Assembly (NCBI GenBank): GCA_963693365.1
Contig: CAVNZM010000005.1
Location: 4,154,001 to 4,218,000, forward strand
DNA: 64,000 nt
Reading direction: 5' to 3'
DNA from: Amoebidium appalachense
Taxonomy: Eukaryota > Ichthyosporea
Positions within the stretch are counted from its first letter, which is position 1; each line of letters opens with the position of its first letter. A program made the position numbers and the translations under genes. The notes below the pieces were generated by a model. That model searched no databases, was not told where the DNA came from, and was given only the letters and a program-made list of their open reading frames with translations. Of this stretch, positions 53,694 through 64,000 are shown piece after piece.

Positions 53694-54440
53694 CACGCGA
53701 GAGGATCCGGCACAGGTACTCATTCTGCCATGTAGTTGGCATACTTGCCCAGAAATTGTAGAATGAGAAAAGCGCGTGTTGGAATAGTAGAACACCATTT
53801 CATGTGGCCATACACTGGTTCGGCAATTTAGGCGGGGGGAAGGGAGAGAGGGGGCGGGGGGGTGGGGGGGGGGGGCAAGTGACAAACAAGCAAGAAAGTG
53901 CCAGGCCACCGAAATGACTGAAATAGGACTGCCTACCACCTCGAGATCCCCCTGGAATGATCGTTGTGGTGTGGTGTTAGATTTGATGCGTGTAGATGGG
54001 CGGGCGGGTAAGTGCTTGTGTGCGTGTATGTATGTATGTGTGTGTGTGTGTTTGTGCTTGTCTGGGTGGGGAGGAAGAGGGGGGATGGGTAGCACACCTC
54101 TCCCTTGGGGCACTGGCCGTGAGCAGCCTCGACGGTGTGGTTGACCTGCTGTGCGCCCATTGCAATCTCAGTATCACGGGCACCGTCCATGGAGCGCTGG
54201 TTGATGTTTGCCGTACCAATGATGACGTACTGGTCGTCCACAATCATCATCTTGCTGTGCACGTAGATCATCTGCCTGCAACCCAATTCCGTGAAGAAAA
54301 GTGTGAGATCTGTGTCCATTTGTTCCTTGGTGTGTGTCTGTGTGTGTGTGTCTGTGTGCGTGCGTGAATGCACACACCCGCCTCTCCCCCCACGCGGCCA
54401 TCTGTGTAACGTGTCGGACTACATGCTTGTGCGTCCCTTG

Positions 54441-54471
<31 letters not shown>

Positions 54472-57400
54472 GTGTGTGTGCCCCCCGCCTCCCCCCCCCC
54501 AAGGCCCCCACGTGTATGCGTGTAATGTCGGGCTCGGATGAGAGGGCAAGGACAAGCAAGCACGGCAACCGTGCATGCATGAGCGCTCGTGTGTGTGCAC
54601 AGCCCCTGCCTTTGTCCACGTGATCAACTGCCCAGCTTCCACCACCATCAATAAAATAAAAAAAAAGGAGGAGGGAGGGAGGGGGGGAAGGAGGGGGGGG
54701 GAGGGGGGGAGAAAGGGCACAAAACGAACAGGATGTAGGAGCAAACCCCACGCTACAGCAGCACAACATGTATGTGAAAGCTTGCTCAGATATTGCACAA
54801 GTGTAATCCCATCCTCTGTTTTGGCGTGTGTATGTATGCACACATGCATGCCGGACCGGGGCCCTACCTCTTGGACTGGGCCATGCTCAGGTGCACGCCA
54901 CTCAGGCCGGTAAGGTTGGGGTTGGCGTTGGGCTCGCGGGTGCCCGGGGAGTAGAAGTTGAGGTAGTCCGTGGGGTGTGCATTGATCCCCTGAAACCGTG
55001 CCCTTTCAGCTACAAACACCGAAACCCCCCCCCCCCCCAAAAAAAACAAAAAAAAAAAAAAACCGAAAAGAAAAGAAAAAGAAAAAACAAACTAAAAACA
55101 CAATCCCATTGCCCCTGCAACCATTCCTTGCCTTCGCTCCAAACAGCAAATGCATGCATTACCACCGTGACCGATCACAAAAATCCCTAGCCCCCCCCCC
55201 CCCCCCCCCCCCTTCCATATGCACCGCCTTTTCCGCGCACCTACACCTACACAGAGTACATACACCCGCACATGTACCTACCCCTTTTAAAACCCCCCGT
55301 GGGCGCCCCCACATACACACCAACTGAACATAAACACACAGACCACCACTTCAGACAACCCTCCCCTCCCCCCTCCATCACGCCCACCAAAAACCCATTT
55401 CTACCTTCTGGCGGATGGCATCAGCAACCCTCTTGTACATCATCTGCACGGTCAGGAACTGCCAGCGCAAGATCTCCTTAATGGGGGCGCTCTCAGGGTC
55501 ACCCTCGGGGAATAGCGGCACCATGATGTAGACGGCAAACCGCTCACCGGCAAAGATCTTCTGACGGATCTTCTGCACAATCTCCCATGGGATCATGTGG
55601 GTTGAACCCTTGACTGGCGGGTCCCACACCTGTAGCACCAAAAAAAAATCAGCTCACACCCGGTGCACCTAACTATGGCGTGATTGCAGGCAGATGTTTA
55701 AAATGCACGAATTGGGGTCATTGATGTGAGTAGCAGCTCATTTGCAAGCACAAGGTACACCGTGGGGAGCGAGCCCCGGGGGGGGGGGGGGGGGGGGGGG
55801 TTTGAATGCGGAACACGGTACGAAGTACGCATACACGACGAGAAGCATGGTGCAGGACACATGCAAAGGCAAACATTCAAGTATGCAACATCAGCAATGC
55901 ACACAGTATGCGTCATAAGCAGAGCCCATCCTCAGGGAGGACCCAAGTCATCAATTGCGTCTGAGTTTCGACCCCTTAGCCCGTGTATATACGACGCTCC
56001 AACTCAGACAGCAGCATCAACTGAACTTGGGCAGGTCAAAACGGGGGGGGGGGGGGGGGGTTTGAATGCGTCAAAAAGTACGAAGTACACAAGAACAAAC
56101 GGATAACACGATGCAGAATGCAAGCCATACATAAAGAGTATGCATAATAAGCAGAGCCCATCCTCAGGGGGGGCCCACGTCATCCACAGTACCCGAGTTT
56201 CGACCTATTCCCCTCGTTAACGAAACCCAACTCAGATACTGTTTCACTTGAACATGAGTAGGTCACCCGTCTTGATCAGAGACGAGCAGGGTTGCTTATG
56301 CAGGCAAGGGCAGTGGGAAAGGCCGGGGGTTAAAGTTGCAGCAGTAAGCAGAAGCAAGAAAAATATAGATAGGAACTCAGGAGACGGGGCTTCTAGGAAG
56401 CTCCCCCGTCGATACCTAAGTCGATACTTCCCTGGCTAACATACTACACCAGCTGAAAAGAATTAAGTCCCGAAGGCCACAGAATTCGTAATCAGAGGGG
56501 AAAATATGAGATTTGACCCACGCCGCAGGGTAGTAACACGCTTACTAGGGCGGAACTTTATCGTCTTCGAACGGAAAGCTATGCCCCCGGATGTCAGCCG
56601 GAAATATGGTATCACCCATTGCTTTGGGCTTGAAAAAAGCCAAACCGATAGTCCGAGTTATGTTACGCCGGCGGGTAACAGGGGGGGGGGGGGGGGGTGG
56701 AGGATGTGTATGCCTACATGCATACATATCTCTGGAGTCCACTGCCCCTTTGTGTGTGTGTGCGCGTGTGGTATGTGTGTTTGTGTGTGTGCGGGCGTGT
56801 GGCGTGTGTGTGCGTGTGTGCATGTGTGCGTAGCATACCTGGCTGGAGCCCAGGAAGTACTGGTTCTCAATGTAGATGTGGTGCTTTGCACGGCGGATGG
56901 CGTGGATGTACGCACGCTGGATGCTCATGTCCACAAAGCGGCCCTTCTTGCACTGCACACGCAGCACCTCGCTGTCCCCACGGGTGAAGTTGGCGCTGCG
57001 CCCGTCAATGGACCGGAAGACCTGCACCGCCCACTCCTGCATGCCACGGCCACGTGGGTGAGCATGCCCCAACCACTCAAACGAACAAGACTACATACTT
57101 TAAGCCCGGTTAACCCCCCCCCCCCCCTCCCCCTCCCCGCCCCCCCGGAAATCTCAAGACCCCAAAACGTGCCATTAGGCCCCCAGTGCACAATGGTGCA
57201 AGAGAAAAAGACACAAGGGTGATGATGGGGAAAAAACGGTGGGAGAGAAAAAGAGCAAGGGGGAGGATGCGGAAAAGGGAGACATGCAGGAGGAGGGGGA
57301 AACAGGAGGGAAGCACCCACCGAGGGAAGAGGGGAAAGGGGAGGAGAGGCATCAACATTGTTTATGCAAGAGTGCACGAGCTTTCGTACCAACAAAACCG

Positions 57401-58526
57401 CGAATCAATCTAAAGAAAGCAAGCAAACCCATGGTAAAGAGTTCGTGTGTGTTAGCTGCACGTATATACCTCAGGGCCGTGCATAGCCTCCTGGTCAATT
57501 GTCAACACCGTGCCGTTCAGCATGGCGGCAGGCAGGGGGTAGAGGGAGTTCATCTTTGTGTTTGCCTGGCAGTCCCAGCGTTCATAGAAGTTATCCATGA
57601 TGTTGCGTGCCGCCGGCCCCTCAATGAGTGAGTGGATGTCGTGCCACGGCTGACGGGGACCAACGTCAGGGTTGGTCTTGGGAATACCTGAATGGAAAAG
57701 AAGAGGAGGGGTGTCAGGGCTAGGGCAAGGAAAACATGGGGGGAATGGGTGTTGGCGTGGTTGTTCCATTGCTTGCAGTGATGCATGATTTTCCCCTTCA
57801 AACAGAACTGCTGAGACAAGGCATCATTATAGCAGCCACATGCTTGAACACAGCAATGCAGTTGGTAAGTCGAACACTCTATATGAACGAGAACGCATGC
57901 ACACCCCTTTTACTTTAGAATAGCGCGGGGAGGAGGGGGAGGGAGGGAGAGAGAAAGAGAGAGAAGGAGAGGGGGGGGAGGGGGAGGGGGGGGGAAAGAA
58001 TGAGTTTACAGATGTGTGAAGTACACATTCCAGACCGACAGCACAATGCAGGCCAAGAGAAAATGCAAAAGGGTATGCATCATCAGTAGAGCCCATCCTA
58101 CGTGTGTGTGTGTGCCCCCCCCCCCTCTCCCCCTCCCCCCCCTCCCCCCCAAGGTGTTTTTTTTTGGTGGGGGGGGAGGGGGAGGGGGAGTGAGAGAAAG
58201 AGAGAGCGAGGGAGGGAGGGGGAGAGGGGGGGGAGGAATACCCTGGTGGAAGTCGCCCTTGTGGAAGGTCTGCAGGGTGGAGAAGATGGGATGGTCGGGG
58301 GTGTCAAAGCGGCCATCCGTGATGTCCAGCCCACCCACAAACGCAACAACACGCCTGCACCCTACATGTAAGTGAAACGGCCTTGGCAGGATGATGCACA
58401 AGCAACAAGGTAAAACCGTGGATCCATCCGAACGATATGTATGTGTGTATGTGTGTGTGTGTGTGTAGTGTGTTGTTGGCGGCGGCAGTGGCGGTGGTGG
58501 TGGTTGGTGGTGGTGGTGGTGGTGGT

Positions 58527-58562
<36 letters not shown>

Positions 58563-59806
58563 AGGGGGGGGGGGGGGCAGTGAAGTGTGTCTTTATTTTC
58601 TGCCCATTCCATGGGGTGACGTCCACGTACAATCCCCTCCTCCTACATACACCCCCAATACACACACAGTTACCCACAGACATAAATCCACTAACTTCTC
58701 TCTGCACAAACTTCACCCACCCATCCACATCTCCGTACACTCACCCACCTACCCAAACCTAGAAACAATCCCTCACCCATCCGCTTTTACACACCCGCTG
58801 TCACCCCCCCTCCCCCCCAACCCCACCACCCCAGCCACTTGCCCACACGCCCACACACTCGCGTACCTCTTATAGGGGTCATTGAGCGCCGGTTGGTCGA
58901 CGACCACAGTCTTCTGGTGGTGGGTGTAGTTGACGCCCACAAACTGCTTCTGCACGTTCTTTTGCGCAAACTTCATGGCCTTGCCCAGCAGCCCAGTGCT
59001 CTTGCTGGAGTCCTGCGAGTGCGTGTCTGAACCCTCGCGGGGCGCAAGCACCACTTCCACGTTGGGAACACCTGCAAAGAATTTCTGTGAAGAGATTCTC
59101 AGGTAAGTTAGCTGTTATGTAATTCTAATAAATACACGTAACACGTTCACTGGTCCCCCCCCCCCCCCCCCCCCCCCCCCCTTTCCTTTCCCTACGCCTC
59201 CACCACCGCCATCCGCCCTCCCCCGTCACCAGCAACCACCACACGAACCTGTCTATCCACTTTCCAAATCAAAGCCCGTGAGACAGCGGGATTTGCAGCA
59301 TGCATCCAAACATGGAGTGAGCGGTTTTGAGCGGGGTCATATGTGGGTGTGAGTTTGTGTTGTCGTGACCTCAGGTTGGGAAAACATGGTGAAGGAAGAA
59401 AACAAATGGTATTTGAAACGAGGAAAGGACATGAAAGCTGTGTGTCCGTGTCAAAGACAGTGCACCATGGCGTGAAACGCGAACAGAGGGGGAATGGAGG
59501 TATGGGATGAACAGGAACTCAATGTTCCTGATGGGAGAGGAAAGGAACAGGTCGGGTGCCAGCATGTGGGTCTCCGTAAAGTGACGTGCCTGCCCTTCCC
59601 CAAAGAAAAGGGGTGGTGTGTAGGTATGTTGGTTGCTTATTCAAAAAATAAAAAAGGGGGAGGCGGGAGGGGAGGGGGGTTTAGGCATTCAGGAAAAGGA
59701 GCCCCCCGTCCCCCCCTCCCCCTCCCCTCCCCCCAAAAAAACAAAACAAAACAAAAAAACCATGAGTTCAAACAGATGCCAACTTCAATACATGACCTAG
59801 CAGCAT

Positions 59807-59850
<44 letters not shown>

Positions 59851-60816
59851 TGCGTTACCTTTGTGTCCTCATCGTGGGTGCACATGAGACCCTCCGTCTT
59901 CAGGTTGCCCACATTGAGAGACAGAGCTTCGTCCCACACCATGATGCACACCTGTAAACCCTCATCATCAGATTGATTTCCATCAGACCCCCCCCCCCAC
60001 ACACACACACACCTCCCCTCCTCCCCCACGGTGCGAATTTCACCATATACCAACTTGTGCATTGATTAGTCCTCACCTAATCCCCCCACCCCCCTCTCCC
60101 CACCCACGCCCTCCCATATGTCATCACTTCCCTCAAAGGGGCCTCCATGGGGCTTTTATGGTCCTAAGGTATCCGATTCCTTATTATGCCCCCCCCCCAC
60201 ACCCCATCGAGTATGACATATCCCTTTCTCACCCATTTCTCCACTCCTCGACTACCTACAACTCCAACCCTGCCTTCTCTACCACCTCTTCCCTGCCTCT
60301 TTTTATCAATCGCCTTCCAATGTAGATCCCCCCCCCCCCCCCCCCCCCCGTGGGAGACTTTCCTCCCTGATCCCAGTTTTAGAGCCCTTCTCTTCACTAC
60401 TATTGCCCAACAACAGGAGCTCGACAGCCATACCGTTATCCCCCGTTCTCACCAAGCCCTGATAATTCTGCGACAACATCGGTCCCCCCCCCCCCCCAAA
60501 AAAAATATATCCTTCCGCCATCCTGCAAAACCTGCCGTCCTTCCCAATGCTTTTTTGCCGCCCTGCTACCCCCCCCCCCCCCCCCCCTCCCCAGCCACCC
60601 ACACATGACCCCCCCCCCCCCCCCCAAAAAAAAAAAAAAAAAAAAAAAAAAACCCCCACACAAGCTCGTATTGGTATATCATGTTCAACAACTTTCCCCA
60701 CACTGCCAATGTCCCTTCCCTTCATTCTCATCCTTCTTTAAAGCCCAAAGAACCTTGCATTTCTCTCTTGTTTCGTGGAGGAGGGAAGGAAGAAATGTGT
60801 CTATGTGAAGGTAGGA

Positions 60817-60866
<50 letters not shown>

Positions 60867-62811
60867 GGGGGAGGGGGGGGGGGGGGGATATTATTACAAC
60901 CTACCTGCACACCCTGAGAGGCCTTCTTCTTGAGCAACTCACCCACGGTCAGCATCTGGCCGTCAGCAGTCACGGGCTTCTCTCTGAGCAGGCTGATCTG
61001 GGTGTAGACGGACCACCCGACAATGTAGATGAACATGGTAGCAGAGTCTATGGCCCGGTACAGGTCCTCCCAGCAGTTCTGCGCATGGTAGGCCACCCCG
61101 TTAAGCATGGGGATGGGTGCCAGCTGGTTTGGGTGGACGTGGGCGTCTCCGTACAGAGTCACCCTGTTGCCTGTCATCATCTTGAAGTAGTTGAACGGGA
61201 GCTGCCCGGAACAACCCAGTTAGTGCCAAGCAACACCAACGTGTGGTGTGGTGCACTCATCATTAGACAAACAGAAGGTGTCTTAACCCCACCCATCAAC
61301 GACAAAATCACGAGCCCAGCGTGTCAAGGTAAACGTACACGCAGTTCCAGCAGGAAAGAGGTGACTATGTGGTACACAGAGAGACCAAAAGGGGCTCGAG
61401 ATTGCCTACACCTCTAATCTTATATACCTCTGCCGAAGTCATGAGATTGGGCATCATGGCCAAGCTCCAGTACTGGACGGTTAAGGTAAGAGTGGCGTTG
61501 CCCAGAGGCCCCTTATTGCCCTCCTTCTGAACAGGGAAGTCGCCCTCAATCTTCCTACCAGTGGCGACATCTGCAATGGGGAGGTATACACATCCAACAA
61601 AGTCGTCCTGAGTTGGCCCATAGTCCTTGTCGTAGATCTGGAGGGATCATCAGACGTTATATTGTTGCTAGGGAGACAAGCATGCTTGTGCAAAAAAAAC
61701 CTTAGAGCTGCAACCCGTCGAGGCCACCACAAGAATCGATAGCATGTGTTACTGGGTAATATCCACTCCCCACACACCGAACTAGCACTTGCTTGGTATG
61801 GTTGCATTTAGCAACTAGGTTAATAGATAAGGTCAAGCAAGAGGGGGGGAATCACACAGACCCCCCCCCCCCCCCCCTTCTCTCCCCCCCCCTCGAGCCC
61901 TTCCCCCCTCCCTTTCTCCCACACCCCAAAAAAAACAGCGGCCACTTCCCCCCCCCTCTCTCCCCCACGACAGGTCGCAGATGCCCAGGTCAAATATCAT
62001 TTGCTTTGCCCCGCTAGCAATCTTCATATAAAACCTAACGATTTCTCCAAGACTCTTAAATGCACAAGGGCTGGTTGAGGCGGTTCCTTTATCAAGGGGA
62101 GAGAGTGGGAGGCATAAAAGGGAGAGAGTGAAGGAAGGAATGTGATAATAAGCTGTCGAAGGTGGGAAAAGTCAAGCAGGAATGAACAAGAATGATTATG
62201 CACTGCAAACCCAATTCTGAAGCTAGGGGCAGTAACGGGATTTGAAGGGAGCCCTGAGTGTGTTGGTGCGAAACAAGAGGAAGGGGGAGTTCAATAATAC
62301 ATACCCGGAGCTCCAGGAATGTGACCTTCTTGTCGACTATCAAGTCCAGCATGAAGGTCTCGTCCCAGTCTGGGTTCTGATTATTCTTACGATAGGTGGT
62401 CTTGGCGAGGCGGTGGGGGAAGGCAAAAACCTGAACAACAAAAACCCAGTGTCAAGGTCAGGTGCAAAAACCAGCACTTAACCACAAATAGGGAGTGAAT
62501 TTGACGACACGACAAGTGGTATGGAGAGCAAAGGTGGGAGTCAGTAACAAGAAAAGCTAAAATAGGAAGAGTGCCATGGTAAGCGCAAACTCGCTGAGCA
62601 TGAGGAAGCCTTTTACTTCTGTGATGTTCTCGTGTAGTTTCTATCCCAGATCATCCGAGTAACGCAGGAAACACCTGCCACCTACCTCAACAAACGGGTC
62701 GACAGTTGCGCCGGGGCCAAAGTCCGTCACTGGCAAGTTGCGCCCACGCAAAATTTCGATCTTTAAAGAGCCGTGGAGGGCAAGCTCTGGATCGAGTGTG
62801 AGATTCTCCAT
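53171..62811 (-). CDS. PLD: C2-type phospholipase D, plant alpha-like architecture
   Basis: Hydrolyses phospholipids such as phosphatidylcholine to phosphatidic acid, with Ca2+-dependent membrane binding through C2. Thirteen coding exons: 62811-62686, 62430-62305, 61637-61428, 61201-60905, 59951-59859, 59084-58867, 58354-58242, 57687-57470, 57036-56839, 55629-55405, 54989-54868, 54275-54098, 53509-53171. Every junction keeps phase and gives about 820 residues, the usual plant length. The C2 domain (first ~155 residues) has [24 protein letters not shown] and [10 protein letters not shown]. Then follow [23 protein letters not shown] motif 1 [46 protein letters not shown] motif 2 HSKMMIVDD with [21 protein letters not shown], and HGFRMSLW-like [11 protein letters not shown] near the end. 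The start at 62811 is the first in-frame Met of an exon preceded by an acceptor (at 62827), so a 5' UTR exon is likely upstream. Confidence 0.95.
55781..56041 (-). mobile_element. SINE-like element, family B, fullest copy, poly(C) end
   Basis: On the minus strand: TGTCTGAGTTGG (box-A-like, complement of 55999-56010), then GGTCGAAACTC (box-B-like, complement of 55963-55973) 37 bp later, then the shared core GAGGATGGGCTCTGCTTATG, ending CGCATTCAAA and a C run (plus-strand G, 55781-55800). The head begins GTTTTGACCTGCCC next to the tail of the next element. It lies in the phospholipase intron between exons 57036-56839 and 55629-55405. Confidence 0.8.
56042..56680 (-). mobile_element. SINE-like element, family A, long copy inserted beside a family-B copy
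   Basis: Reverse-orientation relative of 16944-17745 and 24418-25186. It carries the box-A-like motif (complement of 56227-56238) and box-B-like motif (complement of 56195-56205), and a poly(C) end (plus-strand G, 56043-56060). Its 5' side stops at GCCGGCGGGTAAC, about 135 bp short of the other two copies, and abuts another G run (56682-56698). At variable sites it agrees more with the 24418 copy. Confidence 0.8.
57987..58101 (-). mobile_element. SINE-like element, third (diverged) subfamily, 5'-truncated
   Basis: On the minus strand it runs from TAGGATGGGCTCTACTGATG through GCATACCCTTTTGCATTTTC to TCATTC and a C run. The layout matches families A and B (core, GAAGTACACA, CATTC, poly(C)) but the sequence differs through most of the body. 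It lies in the phospholipase intron between exons 58354-58242 and 57687-57470. Confidence 0.6.
60609..60652. repeat. Compound C-run/A-run tract
   Basis: About 16 C followed directly by about 28 A, in the phospholipase intron between exons 61201-60905 and 59951-59859. Similar C-then-A tracts occur at 60483-60507, 16749-16791, 6962-7002, 2628-2662 and 55025-55061. Confidence 0.85.
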
Positions 62812-64000
62812 CCCAAACGTTGCGTTCTGTAAACAGACAAGGGTTGTTCAGTGTTAGTACCGGGAGGCCTAGGAAAGTCCCTTTATCCCATCAACTCGGC
62901 ACCGCTGTGCGCCTGAGCACCAATCTTCACCAACTTTTCTATGCTTGTGGTCGAACTTAAAATCAACCGAATAAGAAACACGTTCAGACTTGGTCACCAA
63001 ACGGCATCCCATTGCCCAGACTAATTGAGACAGTGCCACGAGTCCATGCCCAGACTAATTGAGACAGTGCCACGAGTCCAGGCCAAGTTGGCGTCACATG
63101 AAAAGCATCATCACAAAGCCTTGGGTGACCTACTGGGTAAGCCATTTTCCGAGCTTGACAAGACAGCCGGGCCGAGCGAAACAAAACGAAGGCCGTATGG
63201 CAATACTCTCACAACCCTTGTGTGTTCTGGTTAGTTGCCGCGTGTATGTAGGGTGTGTAACTAAATGACACTAAACAGATAGGGAACAAGCAGACGAAGA
63301 AAAAAATTCCATCAATCGCTTGAAGCTCTTTCGAATTCGCTTGGCTTCTGGCTTGGCTCCACATGTCCATACCAGTGATCTTATTGGATCCAATAAAGAG
63401 GGGCAAGAGGGGCAAAATATGTTTGACGAGGGTATTGTTTTGGAGTTGTAGTAGTGAAACAAATCTTTTAATCGCTTTATTTATTGGATTTAGCTCTATT
63501 CTGTTGTATATTAGCGTTCTCCCAACAATTTCCATGGATTTCTTCAAATTTTGCATGTACTGCAATCACTTTTTTTTGGGCTGTCATTAGCACATGTAAC
63601 GAAACAGCCTTCTTATTGGAAGAGTTGAAGAATAGCAGCCCTGGAAGTTGACTTGCTAAACTCTACAAAAGGGGTCGTTGACGAGAAATGTAATCGGAAA
63701 TTCTCTCTATTCTAAAACTTGGTACAAGGATGGAGTTATAATCTGACTTTAGAACTACACCTATCTTGGTATTTTTTAAATAAATAAATTCATAATAATG
63801 TATCACAGTATACTTTATAAGTACTTTTTAACTCTATAAACTATATTTTCCAAAACAAATAACCACAAGACTTGAATTGTGGTGGCCAAACCACCATGGC
63901 CTAAACCCCAAACCTAGGAGTCTTCGTCATTAGCTGATAAGATGCTCCGGTCACGTTACAGCCCGGCCGCGGGCCGACGGAATCTGTCCGATTTGGAGTA
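62812..64000. other. Upstream region of phospholipase D, AT-richer toward the right edge
   Basis: Contains a 34-bp tandem pair (63013-63046 and 63047-63080, unit TGCCCAGACTAATTGAGACA onward) and AT-rich sequence from about 63270. The phospholipase 5' UTR exon and promoter are expected here but I could not place them. No other gene is supported. Confidence 0.5.

Noticed and set aside
54998-55327. Open frames in the phospholipase introns with Pro- or Lys-rich products
   Set aside because: They come from C and A homopolymers and CA-rich sequence; the exons on the opposite strand explain the conserved parts.
61833-62027. Possible extra C2-domain exon of phospholipase D ([20 protein letters not shown])
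   Set aside because: Exons 62430-62305 and 61637-61428 join in phase and give a continuous C2 sequence (LELR-IYDKD) without it.

Overview
The window looks like nuclear DNA of a eukaryote with long introns, dense microsatellites and very many G/C homopolymer runs. Several genes point to the green lineage. The best marker is a complete C2-type phospholipase D of plant architecture (C2 domain plus two HKD motifs). The small serine palmitoyltransferase subunit also reads more like the plant than the fungal form. A streptophyte alga is my best guess, but this is inference from protein character only; no organelle, rRNA or tRNA marker is present.

Layout, left to right. (1) 333-10799, minus: a class-3, diacylglycerol-lipase-like gene whose 3' end runs off the left edge. 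(2) 10800-11823: a shared divergent promoter with CCAAT and TGACGTCA. (3) 11824-27394, plus: a long gene joining a YbaK-type aminoacyl-tRNA-editing domain to an EXD2-type 3'-5' exonuclease, with introns full of repeats and mobile elements. (4) 27275-35195: a tandem segmental duplication carrying the last EXD2 exon plus a C2H2 zinc-finger gene (29048-29947 and 33773-34615); the second copy of the exon is a pseudogene. (5) 36043-40192, minus: a PPIL3-type cyclophilin, divergent from (6) 40898-42783, plus: the small serine palmitoyltransferase subunit. (7) 46853-48798, minus: a third C2H2 gene broken by two frameshifts. (8) 53171-62811, minus: phospholipase D, thirteen coding exons, all in phase.

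The gene models were assembled by hand from splice-site phase and family resemblance. Almost every junction in the exonuclease, cyclophilin and phospholipase genes keeps frame, which is the main support for them. Exceptions are one exonuclease exon I could not find (between 16743 and 19343), one weak donor (24194) and one junction of the lipase gene that does not keep phase.

Three genes act in membrane-lipid metabolism (diacylglycerol lipase, serine palmitoyltransferase small subunit, phospholipase D), but they are separated by unrelated genes and I do not claim a cluster.

The non-coding fraction is the most unusual part. A SINE-like family with pol III box-A/box-B-like motifs ends in poly(C) instead of poly(A), in at least eleven copies. 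Two MITEs have TTAA target sites. Introns are often bracketed by GT arrays at the 5' splice site and CA arrays at the 3' splice site.
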